Source of the DNA: JBBUEO01 sp038056915 | Lineage (GTDB): Bacteria > Patescibacteriota > UBA1384 > UBA12157 > JAENIV01 | Direction: 5' to 3' | DNA length: 13,275 nucleotides | Assembly (NCBI GenBank): GCA_038056915.1 | Contig: JBBUEO010000020.1 | Span: forward strand, 1-13,275 | Shown: positions 1-5,118 of the stretch, piece by piece | Position numbering within the stretch: position 1 is the first letter of the stretch | Layout: every line of letters starts with the position of its first letter | Notes under the pieces: model-generated | What the model was told of the DNA's origin: nothing | Seen by the model: only the letters and a program-made list of their open reading frames with translations | Database searches by the model: none | Made by a program: the position numbers and the translations under genes

Positions 1-104
1 CTGGTCAGGAGATCTCTTTTTTACCGGGCCAATTTTGGTACGAAATCGTCCCGCCGGAGGTCTTTGATAAAATAGAAGTAGAAACTGGTGAAAATCCGGC
101 TTAA
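1..104 (+). CDS. C-terminal end of a DUF3048-like (YerB family) protein, 5' truncated
   Basis: Only the last 33 residues are in the window, read in the frame starting at base 3 and ending at TAA 102-104. The visible tail has the pattern G-x-E-I-x-F-x-P-G-x-x-W-Y-E-I-V-P, followed by an acidic end. It resembles the end of the DUF3048 C-terminal domain, where a 'G-K-x-I-x-x-x-P-G-x-x-W-I-E-I-V-P' strand pair closes the protein. DUF3048 proteins are usually secreted lipoproteins of unknown function. The call rests on one short motif, so it is tentative. The coding end overlaps the 3' end of the convergent hydrolase gene by four bases. Confidence 0.5.
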   Translation, partial: GQEISFLPGQFWYEIVPPEVFDKIEVETGENPA

Positions 105-724
105 AGCGAATTCATGACCGATTCAACAGCATATTTCCAGGAGATATCTTCAGCGTAAACCCGATTAATAGCGGCAAGAGAATTTAATCCTCGATCAAAA
201 TATCGGGTTTTTAAGTACTCGCATTGATTGCGGACTGCTTCTTCGGGCGTTGGCCAAGAGGCATAACCGCCGTAAGATGCTTTACGACCAAAAAAGTTAT
301 TGTTGCGCCTGGCTAAAGACGAGTTGAAATTTCCGGATTCATGGTAGCCTATCGCATAAACCAAACGCCAGTCAAGATTATAGGCCGGAGCGACCTCCTG
401 GATAAGAATTTTTATTTCTTCGGGGTCGTGGGATAAACCTAAGGCTTGCAAATCGGCTCTCGAACGACCGGTTTGAATATTAATATTGCTATTATTTAAA
501 GATAGGAGATTAGAACTTTGGGTATCTAATTTGACGGCCGTCTGGTAAGATGAACGGGGAGTTTCAATACTTCCGATCGGTAAAACTGCGAAAATAAAGA
601 AGACAGATATTAATTTTGAGACCACTAATAAACTCGAAATCCGCTGGGAATTTCCCGCTAAAAGCGAGGCTCGCCGTAGGCGGCTTCTGATAAAACGATA
701 AATTTTCTTTGGTAATTTTTTCAT
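101..724 (-). CDS. Membrane-anchored glucosaminidase-like cell-wall hydrolase (lysozyme fold)
   Basis: This 207-residue protein has a very basic N-terminus (about residues 1-30), one hydrophobic segment (about 31-51) that is a membrane anchor or uncleaved signal, and a linker with YQTAVKLDT at 60-68. A C-terminal domain (about 100-207) resembles the glucosaminidase/GH73 branch of the lysozyme superfamily. YHESG at 127-131 supplies the likely catalytic Glu129, and NNFFG at 142-146 with the following G-Y-x-S-W-x-T segment matches the family's substrate loop. The predicted role is cleavage of peptidoglycan glycan strands outside the membrane. The domain is short for GH73, so activity is inferred. 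The gene has a perfect consensus promoter and a 5' hairpin with a U-tract, but no obvious Shine-Dalgarno before ATG. Its linker motif recurs in the transglycosylase at 1596-2303. Confidence 0.75.
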   Translation of the reverse strand: MKKLPKKIYRFIRSRLRRASLLAGNSQRISSLLVVSKLISVFFIFAVLPIGSIETPRSSYQTAVKLDTQSSNLLSLNNSNINIQTGRSRADLQALGLSHDPEEIKILIQEVAPAYNLDWRLVYAIGYHESGNFNSSLARRNNNFFGRKASYGGYASWPTPEEAVRNQCEYLKTRYFDRGLNSLAAINRVYAEDISWKYAVESVMNSL

Positions 725-738
725 TTTTTTTCTAAAAC

Positions 739-766
739 AAAAAATCTTCCGCCCATTAGCAGAAGA
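739..766 (-). promoter_or_regulatory. 5'-terminal hairpin plus U-tract in the hydrolase leader (attenuator-like)
   Basis: On the minus strand TCTTCTGC and GCGGAAGA form an 8-bp stem with one G-U pair and the loop TAATGG. One A and six T follow (744-739). This has the form of an intrinsic terminator, placed only about 30 nt after the predicted start and 15 nt before the ATG. A nearly identical element precedes the transglycosylase gene. It could be a premature terminator, an attenuator or a 5' stabilising hairpin. Confidence 0.6.
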
Positions 767-772
767 AATCTA

Positions 773-801
773 ATTATAGCACAGGTTAATCGGTTTGTCA
801 A
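773..801 (-). promoter_or_regulatory. Sigma-70 promoter of the glucosaminidase-like gene
   Basis: On the minus strand TTGACA (801-796) is followed after exactly 17 bases by TATAAT (778-773), a perfect consensus promoter. The expected transcription start is near 766-767, so the transcript would begin almost at the base of the hairpin at 745-766. Confidence 0.85.
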
Positions 802-878
802 GCCCAGACACATTGTATTGACCCAATCTCACTATCTAAATATTACGTAGTATGATAATTTTTCCCTAAAAAATAAAA

Positions 879-901
879 AGTAACACCGCGTAGATGTTAC
901 T
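879..901 (-). terminator. Intrinsic terminator, distal, for the small-gene unit
   Basis: On the minus strand AGTAACA and TGTTACT form a perfect 7-bp stem around a 9-nt loop, followed by TTTTTATTTTTT. It is the second of two terminator-like hairpins downstream of the 64-residue gene. Confidence 0.7.
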
Positions 902-925
902 AAAAGGTTGTAAATATCCATACAG

Positions 926-959
926 AAAAGCCCGCCTCAACAAAGGTCGAGACGGGTTT
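926..959 (-). terminator. Hairpin terminator, proximal, after the 64-residue gene
   Basis: On the minus strand AAACCCGTCTC and GAGGCGGGCTT pair as an 11-bp stem with two G-U/U-G wobbles and a 10-nt loop, ending in CTTTTC. It begins 15 nt after the stop codon at 974-976. The U-tract is weaker than that of the hairpin at 879-901. Confidence 0.6.
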
Positions 960-973
960 GGGATCGTAAGATC

Positions 974-1168
974 CTATGTATGGGCGGATGGTCGTAGCGG
1001 AGGCAAATTCGGAGAAAACGGTATTCTAAACGGCTTTTGGCGATTCGCCCTGAAAATACTCCTCTCGCACTCCATCCTCGCCCTTAGTTCATCCGGGTCA
1101 GGCGGAAGCTTATCCACCTCAATAACGGTGATTACTTCTGGTCCGCGAGTGTCAGACTGAACTCTCAT
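974..1168 (-). CDS. Small hypothetical protein, 64 aa
   Basis: I do not recognise this protein. It is 64 residues, has no membrane segment, and is rich in Pro and Arg, with an acidic, proline-rich middle (DKLPPDPDELRARME, about 19-33) and a proline-rich C-terminus. The main support is its start signal: GATCACCCCCTT at 1173-1184 reads on the minus strand as AAGGGGGTGATC, matching the ideal anti-16S sequence at 11 of 12 positions, four bases before the ATG. Two terminator-like hairpins follow. Its base composition is visibly GC-richer than the surrounding genes, which may mean recent acquisition. It probably shares a transcript with the 59-residue membrane protein upstream. Confidence 0.55.
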   Translation of the reverse strand: MRVQSDTRGPEVITVIEVDKLPPDPDELRARMECERSIFRANRQKPFRIPFSPNLPPLRPSAHT

Positions 1169-1286
1169 CGTCGATCACCCCCTTGCTTACCGAAGCTAAT
1201 ACGGGCCGAAGTTGTCATGATCTATGCAGGTCATTTCCTCCGGCTCCTGAGTATTTCTTTCCGCGGCCCTTCGTCTTCGCCTATAA

Positions 1287-1466
1287 TTAATGTCTGTCAC
1301 CTCGCCATGATGACCAATTCTTCATGTCGTCGTACCACTCGCGGAGCTTCTTATCCCTTTCGTACCGCCTTTCTACTAATTCACGTATACCATACCAGAT
1401 TGCGAGAAAAACTACCCACCCCAAAAACAGAAAGAGAAATAGATGTTCCGACAGCACTTTCACCAT
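1287..1466 (-). CDS. Small single-pass membrane protein, 59 aa
   Basis: This 59-residue protein has one hydrophobic, aromatic-rich transmembrane helix (about residues 9-26) and a highly charged tail rich in Arg, Lys, Glu and Trp (about 29-59), likely an amphipathic cytoplasmic helix. I do not recognise the family. The ATG at 1466-1464 is preferred because AGGTGAT lies four bases upstream. The in-frame GTG three codons earlier overlaps that Shine-Dalgarno sequence. A strong promoter at 1503-1530 lies about 37 bases upstream of the ATG. With the 64-residue gene downstream it looks like a two-gene small-protein unit. It could be a small membrane regulator or a toxin, but nothing in the sequence decides this. 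Confidence 0.55.
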   Translation of the reverse strand: MVKVLSEHLFLFLFLGWVVFLAIWYGIRELVERRYERDKKLREWYDDMKNWSSWRGDRH

Positions 1467-1502
1467 CTGAATCACCTCAGATTCAAGTAATTATCCGACT
1501 AC

Positions 1503-1530
1503 ATTATATCAAATGTACTAATTTTGTCAA
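1503..1530 (-). promoter_or_regulatory. Sigma-70 promoter of the small-protein unit
   Basis: On the minus strand TTGACA (1530-1525) and TATAAT (1508-1503) are separated by 16 bases. The -35 box begins five bases after the terminator stem of the transglycosylase gene, so the two units are insulated. The leader then folds TGAATC/GATTCA around the loop TGAGGT, which holds part of the Shine-Dalgarno sequence of the 59-residue gene. Confidence 0.8.
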
Positions 1531-1534
1531 CCCA

Positions 1535-1576
1535 AAAAGAGCCCGTCCGCCGAAGAGGCGAGAGAGGGGCTCTTTT
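1535..1576 (-). terminator. Intrinsic terminator of the transglycosylase gene (bidirectional form)
   Basis: AAAAGAGCCC (1535-1544) and GGGCTCTTTT (1567-1576) form a perfect 10-bp stem with a smaller CGCC/GGCG hairpin inside. Read on the minus strand it lies 19 bases after the stop codon at 1596 and ends in a T-run. The symmetric A- and T-runs would allow use in both directions. Confidence 0.85.
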
Positions 1577-1595
1577 GGGACATCGGCTTCACTCT

Positions 1596-2303
1596 TTACT
1601 GAATTGAAGAAGCGACATCTTTGACCTTTTCGACATACCAGCCGGCATGGTTATAGTTAAACAAAGCGGCGTCAATGTTACCTTCAGCGGCACCACCGGC
1701 AGCCAACAAATTAGCCGCCCCGTAGACCGCATCATTAACATCAGTGATATCAGCGGCACCGTCGCCATTTCCGTCAACACCGTAAGCTCGCCAGGTACCA
1801 GGCATAAACTGCATCGGACCGCGAGCGCCAGCATAGGAACCCTTACCGGTTGAACCGGAAGCGCCAGTTTCCACATAGTGAACCGCGGCTAAGACTTCCC
1901 AAGGAATTCCGAAGCGGGAAGCAGCGTCTTTATACAAACCAATGAAGTTTTCCACGCCAGAAACGGGTTGAAAAATTTGCTCATTAGAATGATAGGCAAC
2001 AACTTTTCTTCGAGCGTCAATTTCAGCTTGACCTGAATTAATCTCTACTTGACGATCTTTTTCTTTAACAAGCATTAGATTTGAGGTATCAATTTTGACG
2101 GCCGTCTGATAAGCATCGCGGCCGGGTTTCTGACTATTAACCGGCATTATTGCTAAGAATGACATTACAACTAAGACTTTCAAAGCCATACCAGCGATAG
2201 AAATTTTTTTCCAATAGGGCTGGACTTTAGCAAATATTTTTGTTGCTAAATCCTGAAAACCCTCGAAACCAGAAACCAAATAAGTAGTAATAGAAACTAA
2301 CAT
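1596..2303 (-). CDS. Membrane-anchored lytic murein transglycosylase (SLT/MltB-like)
   Basis: This 235-residue protein has an N-terminal amphipathic/basic stretch, one hydrophobic anchor (about 36-54) and the juxtamembrane motif YQTAVKIDT (65-73). A lysozyme-fold domain follows (about 115-235). HYVETG places the likely catalytic Glu at 145, and GPMQFMPGTW (162-171) is the classic transglycosylase block. DGNGDGAADITD (177-188) looks like the EF-hand-type calcium loop of MltB/Slt35 relatives, and NYNHAGWYV (216-224) is the conserved aromatic motif near the end. The predicted reaction is cleavage of MurNAc-GlcNAc bonds with 1,6-anhydro product formation outside the membrane. The leader is about 120 nt and starts with the same hairpin/U-tract element as the other wall hydrolase. 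A strong terminator follows. Confidence 0.88.
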   Translation of the reverse strand: MLVSITTYLVSGFEGFQDLATKIFAKVQPYWKKISIAGMALKVLVVMSFLAIMPVNSQKPGRDAYQTAVKIDTSNLMLVKEKDRQVEINSGQAEIDARRKVVAYHSNEQIFQPVSGVENFIGLYKDAASRFGIPWEVLAAVHYVETGASGSTGKGSYAGARGPMQFMPGTWRAYGVDGNGDGAADITDVNDAVYGAANLLAAGGAAEGNIDAALFNYNHAGWYVEKVKDVASSIQ

Positions 2304-2394
2304 ATTTACTTGACCTTTTTCCTAAATTTTATCGTTGTCCGCATCCCTTCCATAAAACCCATAGAAGAGACCTGACAGACAAAATTAAGGATTT

Positions 2395-2424
2395 AAAAAA
2401 TTCTTCCGCCCTTAAGCAGAAGAA
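2395..2424 (-). promoter_or_regulatory. 5'-terminal hairpin plus U-tract in the transglycosylase leader (attenuator-like)
   Basis: On the minus strand TTCTTCTGC and GCGGAAGAA form a 9-bp stem with one G-U pair and the loop TTAAGG. Six T follow immediately (2400-2395). The predicted transcript start is at about 2424, so the RNA would begin with this hairpin. Stem sequence and T-tract match the element at 739-766, and only the loop bases and the stem end differ. Confidence 0.6.
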
Positions 2425-2430
2425 CTCCGT

Positions 2431-2459
2431 ATTATAACACATGTTTTGACATTTGTCAA
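2431..2459 (-). promoter_or_regulatory. Sigma-70 promoter of the transglycosylase gene
   Basis: On the minus strand TTGACA (2459-2454), a 17-base spacer and TATAAT (2436-2431) form a perfect consensus promoter. Its -35 box is half of the inverted repeat TTGACA-TT-TGTCAA (2446-2459). The other half is the candidate -35 box of the divergent EF-Tu domain 2-like gene. Confidence 0.85.
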
Positions 2460-2477
2460 GTCCCATAGTACGATAAT
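2446..2477 (+). promoter_or_regulatory. Candidate divergent promoter of the EF-Tu domain 2-like gene
   Basis: TTGACA at 2446-2451 is a perfect -35 box. The -10 element is weaker: TACGAT (2469-2474) at 17 bases or GATAAT (2472-2477) at 20 bases. The -35 box lies in the same palindrome as that of the opposing promoter, so the two polymerases would compete. Confidence 0.5.
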
Positions 2478-2499
2478 GGTAAGAAGGGAGGTGAGGAAA

Positions 2500-2766
2500 T
2501 TGCCAACAAAAAAAGAGGCTAAAGAAAAACCCATTGGGAAGATAGAACACTATTACTCAAAACTTGGAGTAGGAATTGTTAAATTAAGCGATACCTTGAA
2601 AGTCTCTGACAAAATTAAAATTCAAGGCCATACGACTGACATTGAACAAACAGTCGATTCAATTCAGATTAATCACACAGATGTTCAAGAGGCCAAAAAA
2701 GGCGATGTTGTCGGCATCAAAGTCGAGGATAAAGTCCGAGAAGATGATCAAGTTTATATAGCTTAA
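2500..2766 (+). CDS. Translation elongation factor-like small protein (EF-Tu domain 2 fold)
   Basis: This 88-residue protein consists almost entirely of a beta-barrel resembling domain 2 of translational GTPases. The pattern runs from P-I-G-K-I-x-H-Y-Y-x-K-L-G-V-G through L-x-V-x-D-K-I-K-I and A-K-K-G-D-V-V-G-I-K-V to a final D-x-V-Y. It has no GTPase domain. Such free-standing barrels are common in Patescibacteria and archaea and usually carry the name 'translation elongation factor-like protein'; their role is unknown. The TTG start at 2500 is chosen because AAGGGAGGTGA (2484-2494) lies five bases upstream. The in-frame GTG at 2491 falls inside that Shine-Dalgarno sequence. The gene is monocistronic, with a terminator immediately after. 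Confidence 0.75.
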   Translation: MPTKKEAKEKPIGKIEHYYSKLGVGIVKLSDTLKVSDKIKIQGHTTDIEQTVDSIQINHTDVQEAKKGDVVGIKVEDKVREDDQVYIA

Positions 2767-2782
2767 ACTGTTTTCCCTAAAG

Positions 2783-2836
2783 AAGCCTTTTTTCTTGGGG
2801 AGGATATTTTTGAATATGCCTGAAAGGGCTTTTTTT
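2783..2836 (+). terminator. Intrinsic terminator after the EF-Tu domain 2-like gene
   Basis: AAGCCTTT near 2783-2790 pairs with AAAGGGCTT near 2823-2831 (one wobble), with an inner ATATT/AATAT hairpin, followed by a run of seven T. It separates this gene from rarA. Confidence 0.65.
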
Positions 2837-2855
2837 AATTTAATTAAATTTTTGG

Positions 2856-2861
2856 TATAAT
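2856..2861 (+). promoter_or_regulatory. -10 box of rarA, probably for a leaderless or near-leaderless transcript
   Basis: TATAAT at 2856-2861 ends ten bases before the ATG at 2872. No clear -35 box is seen, as the region upstream is almost pure A+T. There is no Shine-Dalgarno sequence. The transcript would start within about four bases of the start codon. Confidence 0.6.
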
Positions 2862-2871
2862 GGTAAATACT

Positions 2872-4119
2872 ATGAATAGAACTGATTTATTCTCCCAAAA
2901 ATTAGAAGATGATAGTTTCAAAATTGCTCCCTTGGCGGAAAAACTGCGACCAAAAACTTTAAAGGATTTTGTTGGTCAAAAACATATTATTGGTCCTGGA
3001 AAACCTCTCACTAAAATGATTAAACAGGGGGAAATCACTTCAATTATTTTATGGGGTCCGCCCGGATCGGGAAAAACCACTTTGGCGCGCATCATCGCTT
3101 ACTATACTAAATCTCATTTTGAGGAATTTAGCGCCGTTACTGCCGGGATAGCCGACATTCGCCGGATTACCAAGCAAGCTTCCGAGAGATTAAAATTTAA
3201 CTCCCGACGGACGATTCTTTTTGTCGATGAAATTCATCGTTTTAATCGGGCTCAGCAAGATGCCTTTTTGCCCTATGTGGAAAAGGGAACAATCATTCTA
3301 ATCGGCGCTACCACTGAAAATCCCGCCTTTGAAGTCAACGCCCCTCTAATCTCCCGCTCACAGGTTTTTGTTTTTAACTCGCTTTCTGAACAGGAAATTG
3401 CCATCCTAATTAAACGGGCGTCAACTTATTTTCCAAAACATAATTTTCAAAAAGAGGCATTAGATTTTATTATCCAAAAAGCCAACGGTGATGCCCGAAC
3501 CGCTCTCAATGCTTTAGAATTGGCTTGTTTTACTTCTAATAAGGTTGATTTAAAAGTTGCCGAAGAAGCGGTCCAAAAGAAAGCAATTTATTATGATAAA
3601 AAAGGCGATTGGCATTATGACACAATTTCAGCTTTTATTAAATCAATGAGGGGTTCTGACCCGGATGCGGCTTTGTATTGGTTAGCAAGAATGATTAAAG
3701 CTGGCGAAGATCCGGTTTTTATCGCCCGACGAATGGTGATTTTTGCTTCTGAAGATATTAGTAATGCTTCACCAACGGCCTTAGTAGTGGCAACCGCTTG
3801 CATGCAAGCGGTTCATATGGTGGGAATGCCAGAGGCGGGGATTATTTTAGCCCAGACTGCTACCTATTTAGCCACGGCCTCAAAATCGCGTGCAAGTTAT
3901 GACGGACTTCAGGCGGCATTAAAAGATATTGATGAAAAAAGATTAGAGCCAGTGCCGTTGCATCTAAGAAATCCTGTAGCGGATTTGATGAAGGATTTGG
4001 GTTATGGCAAGGGTTATATGTGGTCAGATGATCCTAAATTCCAAAAATCCCTCGAATTTATGCCCCAAAATTTAAAAGGCAAAAAGTACTATAAATTTAA
4101 AAGACCGAAAAAGTATTGA
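2872..4119 (+). CDS. rarA: Replication-associated recombination protein A (RarA/MgsA AAA+ ATPase)
   Basis: This 415-residue AAA+ ATPase of the RarA/MgsA/WRNIP1 family acts at stalled replication forks and is related to clamp-loader subunits. Visible features are the family's N-terminal L-A-E-K-L-R-P-x-x-L-x-D-F-V-G-Q-x-H, Walker A GPPGSGKTT (62-70), Walker B ILFVDEIHRFN (115-125), sensor 1 GATTENP (145-151) and a likely arginine finger in SRS (161-163). The C-terminal MgsA tetramerisation region begins near 235 with Y-D-K-K-G-D-x-H-Y-D. Length is normal for the family. The ATG at 2872 is chosen because the upstream ATG at 2860 lies inside the -10 box TATAAT and could not be on the transcript. 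The stop codon lies inside the -35 box of the RNA gene that follows. Confidence 0.93.
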   Translation: MNRTDLFSQKLEDDSFKIAPLAEKLRPKTLKDFVGQKHIIGPGKPLTKMIKQGEITSIILWGPPGSGKTTLARIIAYYTKSHFEEFSAVTAGIADIRRITKQASERLKFNSRRTILFVDEIHRFNRAQQDAFLPYVEKGTIILIGATTENPAFEVNAPLISRSQVFVFNSLSEQEIAILIKRASTYFPKHNFQKEALDFIIQKANGDARTALNALELACFTSNKVDLKVAEEAVQKKAIYYDKKGDWHYDTISAFIKSMRGSDPDAALYWLARMIKAGEDPVFIARRMVIFASEDISNASPTALVVATACMQAVHMVGMPEAGIILAQTATYLATASKSRASYDGLQAALKDIDEKRLEPVPLHLRNPVADLMKDLGYGKGYMWSDDPKFQKSLEFMPQNLKGKKYYKFKRPKKY

Positions 4120-4145
4120 CATAATTGGGTTATTTGTTCTAAAAT
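4116..4145 (+). promoter_or_regulatory. Promoter of the structured RNA gene
   Basis: TTGACA (4116-4121) overlaps the rarA stop codon. After 18 bases comes TAAAAT (4140-4145). The predicted transcription start is near 4152, where the AT-rich spacer gives way to the structured, GC-richer stretch. Confidence 0.75.
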
Positions 4146-4151
4146 ATAAAT

Positions 4152-4642
4152 GTGGGGTAAGTTCTCGCAAAGTATGTTCATTCTTCGGGGGAGCAGGGTG
4201 AAAGCCAAATCACTCAAAACCGATGATGTGCATGCTTTCCGAGGGTCATCAATAACTATAGCCACAAGCGGTAAGTCATAAGCTATGGTTGTATGGCCAG
4301 GCCGCCCCAATGAACGGCTCCGAGCATATGGCCATGGCACATATGCTTACGGGGTCACTAGAATACGGCGAGAGGCGCAATCCGAAACATTAGTCCACAT
4401 TATTCCGAGGCCTAACACACCGAGCTATATGCAACCCACCATCAGTGGGAATACCGCATCATTAGCCGGTCCAGAACTCCCCTTAGCGCCTCAGGGAAAG
4501 TTCTGTGCCAATCATCCATCCCGTTAAGGGATGGTGTGTAAACTTTGCTCCCGCCAGATCTTTTGGCCGGGACGATCTTTGACCCCCCCTATGATCCTGT
4601 TGAGTGGACCGGTACACCCGCAGGGGAGGGGGGATTTTCTTT
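4152..4642 (+). ncRNA. Large structured non-coding RNA, about 490 nt, family not recognised
   Basis: This gap of nearly 600 bases between rarA and the SprT-like gene has its own promoter and terminator, and its base composition is clearly GC-richer than the flanks. Many helices are visible: GATGAT/GTCATC (4222-4227/4245-4250), AACTATAGC/GCTATGGTT (4254-4262/4282-4290), GGCCG/CGGCT (4300-4304/4315-4319), AGCATATG/CATATGCT (4323-4330/4340-4347), CCCAC/GTGGG (4435-4439/4445-4449) flanked by ATGC/GCAT, CAGAACT/AGTTCTG (4472-4478/4499-4505) and CCATCCC/GGGATGG (4516-4522/4528-4534). GGGAGCA (4189-4195) can pair with TGCTCCC (4546-4552) over more than 350 nt. I looked for the hallmarks of RNase P RNA, tmRNA, SRP RNA and group I/II introns and did not find them. 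A very divergent RNase P RNA or tmRNA remains the main alternative. Confidence 0.75.
4584..4642 (+). terminator. Terminator hairpin at the 3' end of the structured RNA
   Basis: CCCCCCT (4584-4590) pairs with AGGGGGG (4627-4633). An inner CCTG/CAGG helix (4596-4599/4621-4624) stacks below it. ATTTTCTTT follows directly. Confidence 0.7.
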
Positions 4643-4661
4643 AATTGTCATAATCTTATAT

Positions 4662-4677
4662 TTTTAGTACACTAAAA
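4662..4677 (+). repeat. Short perfect inverted repeat in the SprT-like promoter region
   Basis: TTTTAGT and ACTAAAA (4662-4668, 4671-4677) flank a two-base centre. It lies where the -35 region of the SprT-like gene would be, so it could be an operator. It is AT-rich and could arise by chance. Confidence 0.3.
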
Positions 4678-4688
4678 CAAACGTTTAT

Positions 4689-4694
4689 TATAAT
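4689..4694 (+). promoter_or_regulatory. -10 box of the SprT-like gene, probably leaderless
   Basis: TATAAT at 4689-4694 ends nine bases before the ATG at 4704. There is no Shine-Dalgarno sequence between them and no good -35 box. The arrangement repeats that of rarA. Confidence 0.6.
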
Positions 4695-4703
4695 TTAAAA
4701 TAT

Positions 4704-5117
4704 ATGGACCGTGACAACCGCTGGTTAAAATTAAGACTGCAAATGATTTGGCAAAGATATTTTGCCGATGTGCCTTTGGCAAATAATGTGGTGGTCAAAT
4801 TTGGCCAGCAAGCTAAAACTCGTTTGGGTTCAATTAAATTTGGCCGCCGTAAAACCAATCCCAATACTATCATCACCATAAACGGACATTTTCAGGATCC
4901 CCAAATCCCTGAATTTGTCATTGACGGGGTTTTGGCTCACGAGCTGACTCATTATGCTCACGGTTTTTTTTCTCCTCATAATCAATTTCACCCTTATCCC
5001 CATGCTGGCGGTGTCGTCCGCCGGGAGATGGTGGATCGTGGACTATCGGATCTATTAAAACTTGAGAAAGCGTGGATTAAAAATAATTGGGTTAAATATC
5101 TAAAAGGAAATCCTTAA
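4704..5117 (+). CDS. SprT-like zinc metalloprotease domain protein
   Basis: This 137-residue protein has a single zincin-like domain. L-A-H-E-L-T-H-Y-A-H-G carries the HExxH motif (His79, Glu80, His83). A His-rich stretch follows, S-P-H-N-Q-F-H-P-Y-P-H-A-G-G (90-103), which could supply the third metal ligand. L-G-S-I-K-F-G-R-R-K (41-50) and T-I-I-T-I-N (55-60) fit the strands before the active-site helix in SprT-like proteins. The helix after the metal site is followed by a basic C-terminus. No signal peptide is seen, so it is probably cytoplasmic. The substrate is unknown; eukaryotic Spartan relatives act on DNA-protein crosslinks, but that role is not shown here. The HIT gene starts one base after the stop, suggesting co-transcription. 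Confidence 0.7.
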   Translation: MDRDNRWLKLRLQMIWQRYFADVPLANNVVVKFGQQAKTRLGSIKFGRRKTNPNTIITINGHFQDPQIPEFVIDGVLAHELTHYAHGFFSPHNQFHPYPHAGGVVRREMVDRGLSDLLKLEKAWIKNNWVKYLKGNP

Positions 5118-5118
5118 A

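Noticed and set aside
1165..1234. Two micro-frames on the minus strand (17 and 12 codons) upstream of the 64-residue gene, the first overlapping its ATG in an ATGA arrangement
   Set aside because: The 17-codon frame has no well-spaced Shine-Dalgarno sequence. The 12-codon frame has a GGAGGA only one base before its ATG. A leader peptide is possible but not supported without conservation.
894..1624. Plus-strand open frames of 88 and 135 codons across the small-gene region
   Set aside because: They run opposite to better supported minus-strand genes, cross terminator hairpins and promoters, have no Shine-Dalgarno sequence and have biased, low-complexity composition.
2329..2550. A 73-codon minus-strand frame upstream of the transglycosylase
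   Set aside because: It runs through the promoter and hairpin of the transglycosylase and the start of the opposing gene, with no start signal.
4089..4527. Open frames of about 80 codons on both strands inside the structured RNA region
   Set aside because: No Shine-Dalgarno sequence, no recognisable domain, and they run through the strongest helices. The RNA interpretation explains the region better.
4152..4642. RNase P RNA, tmRNA or SRP RNA as the identity of the structured RNA
   Set aside because: AGGGTGAAA and GTAAAC near the ends recall RNase P RNA, and CTCCCGCCAG recalls the tmRNA 3' end. The core conserved blocks of each family are absent, so I did not name it.
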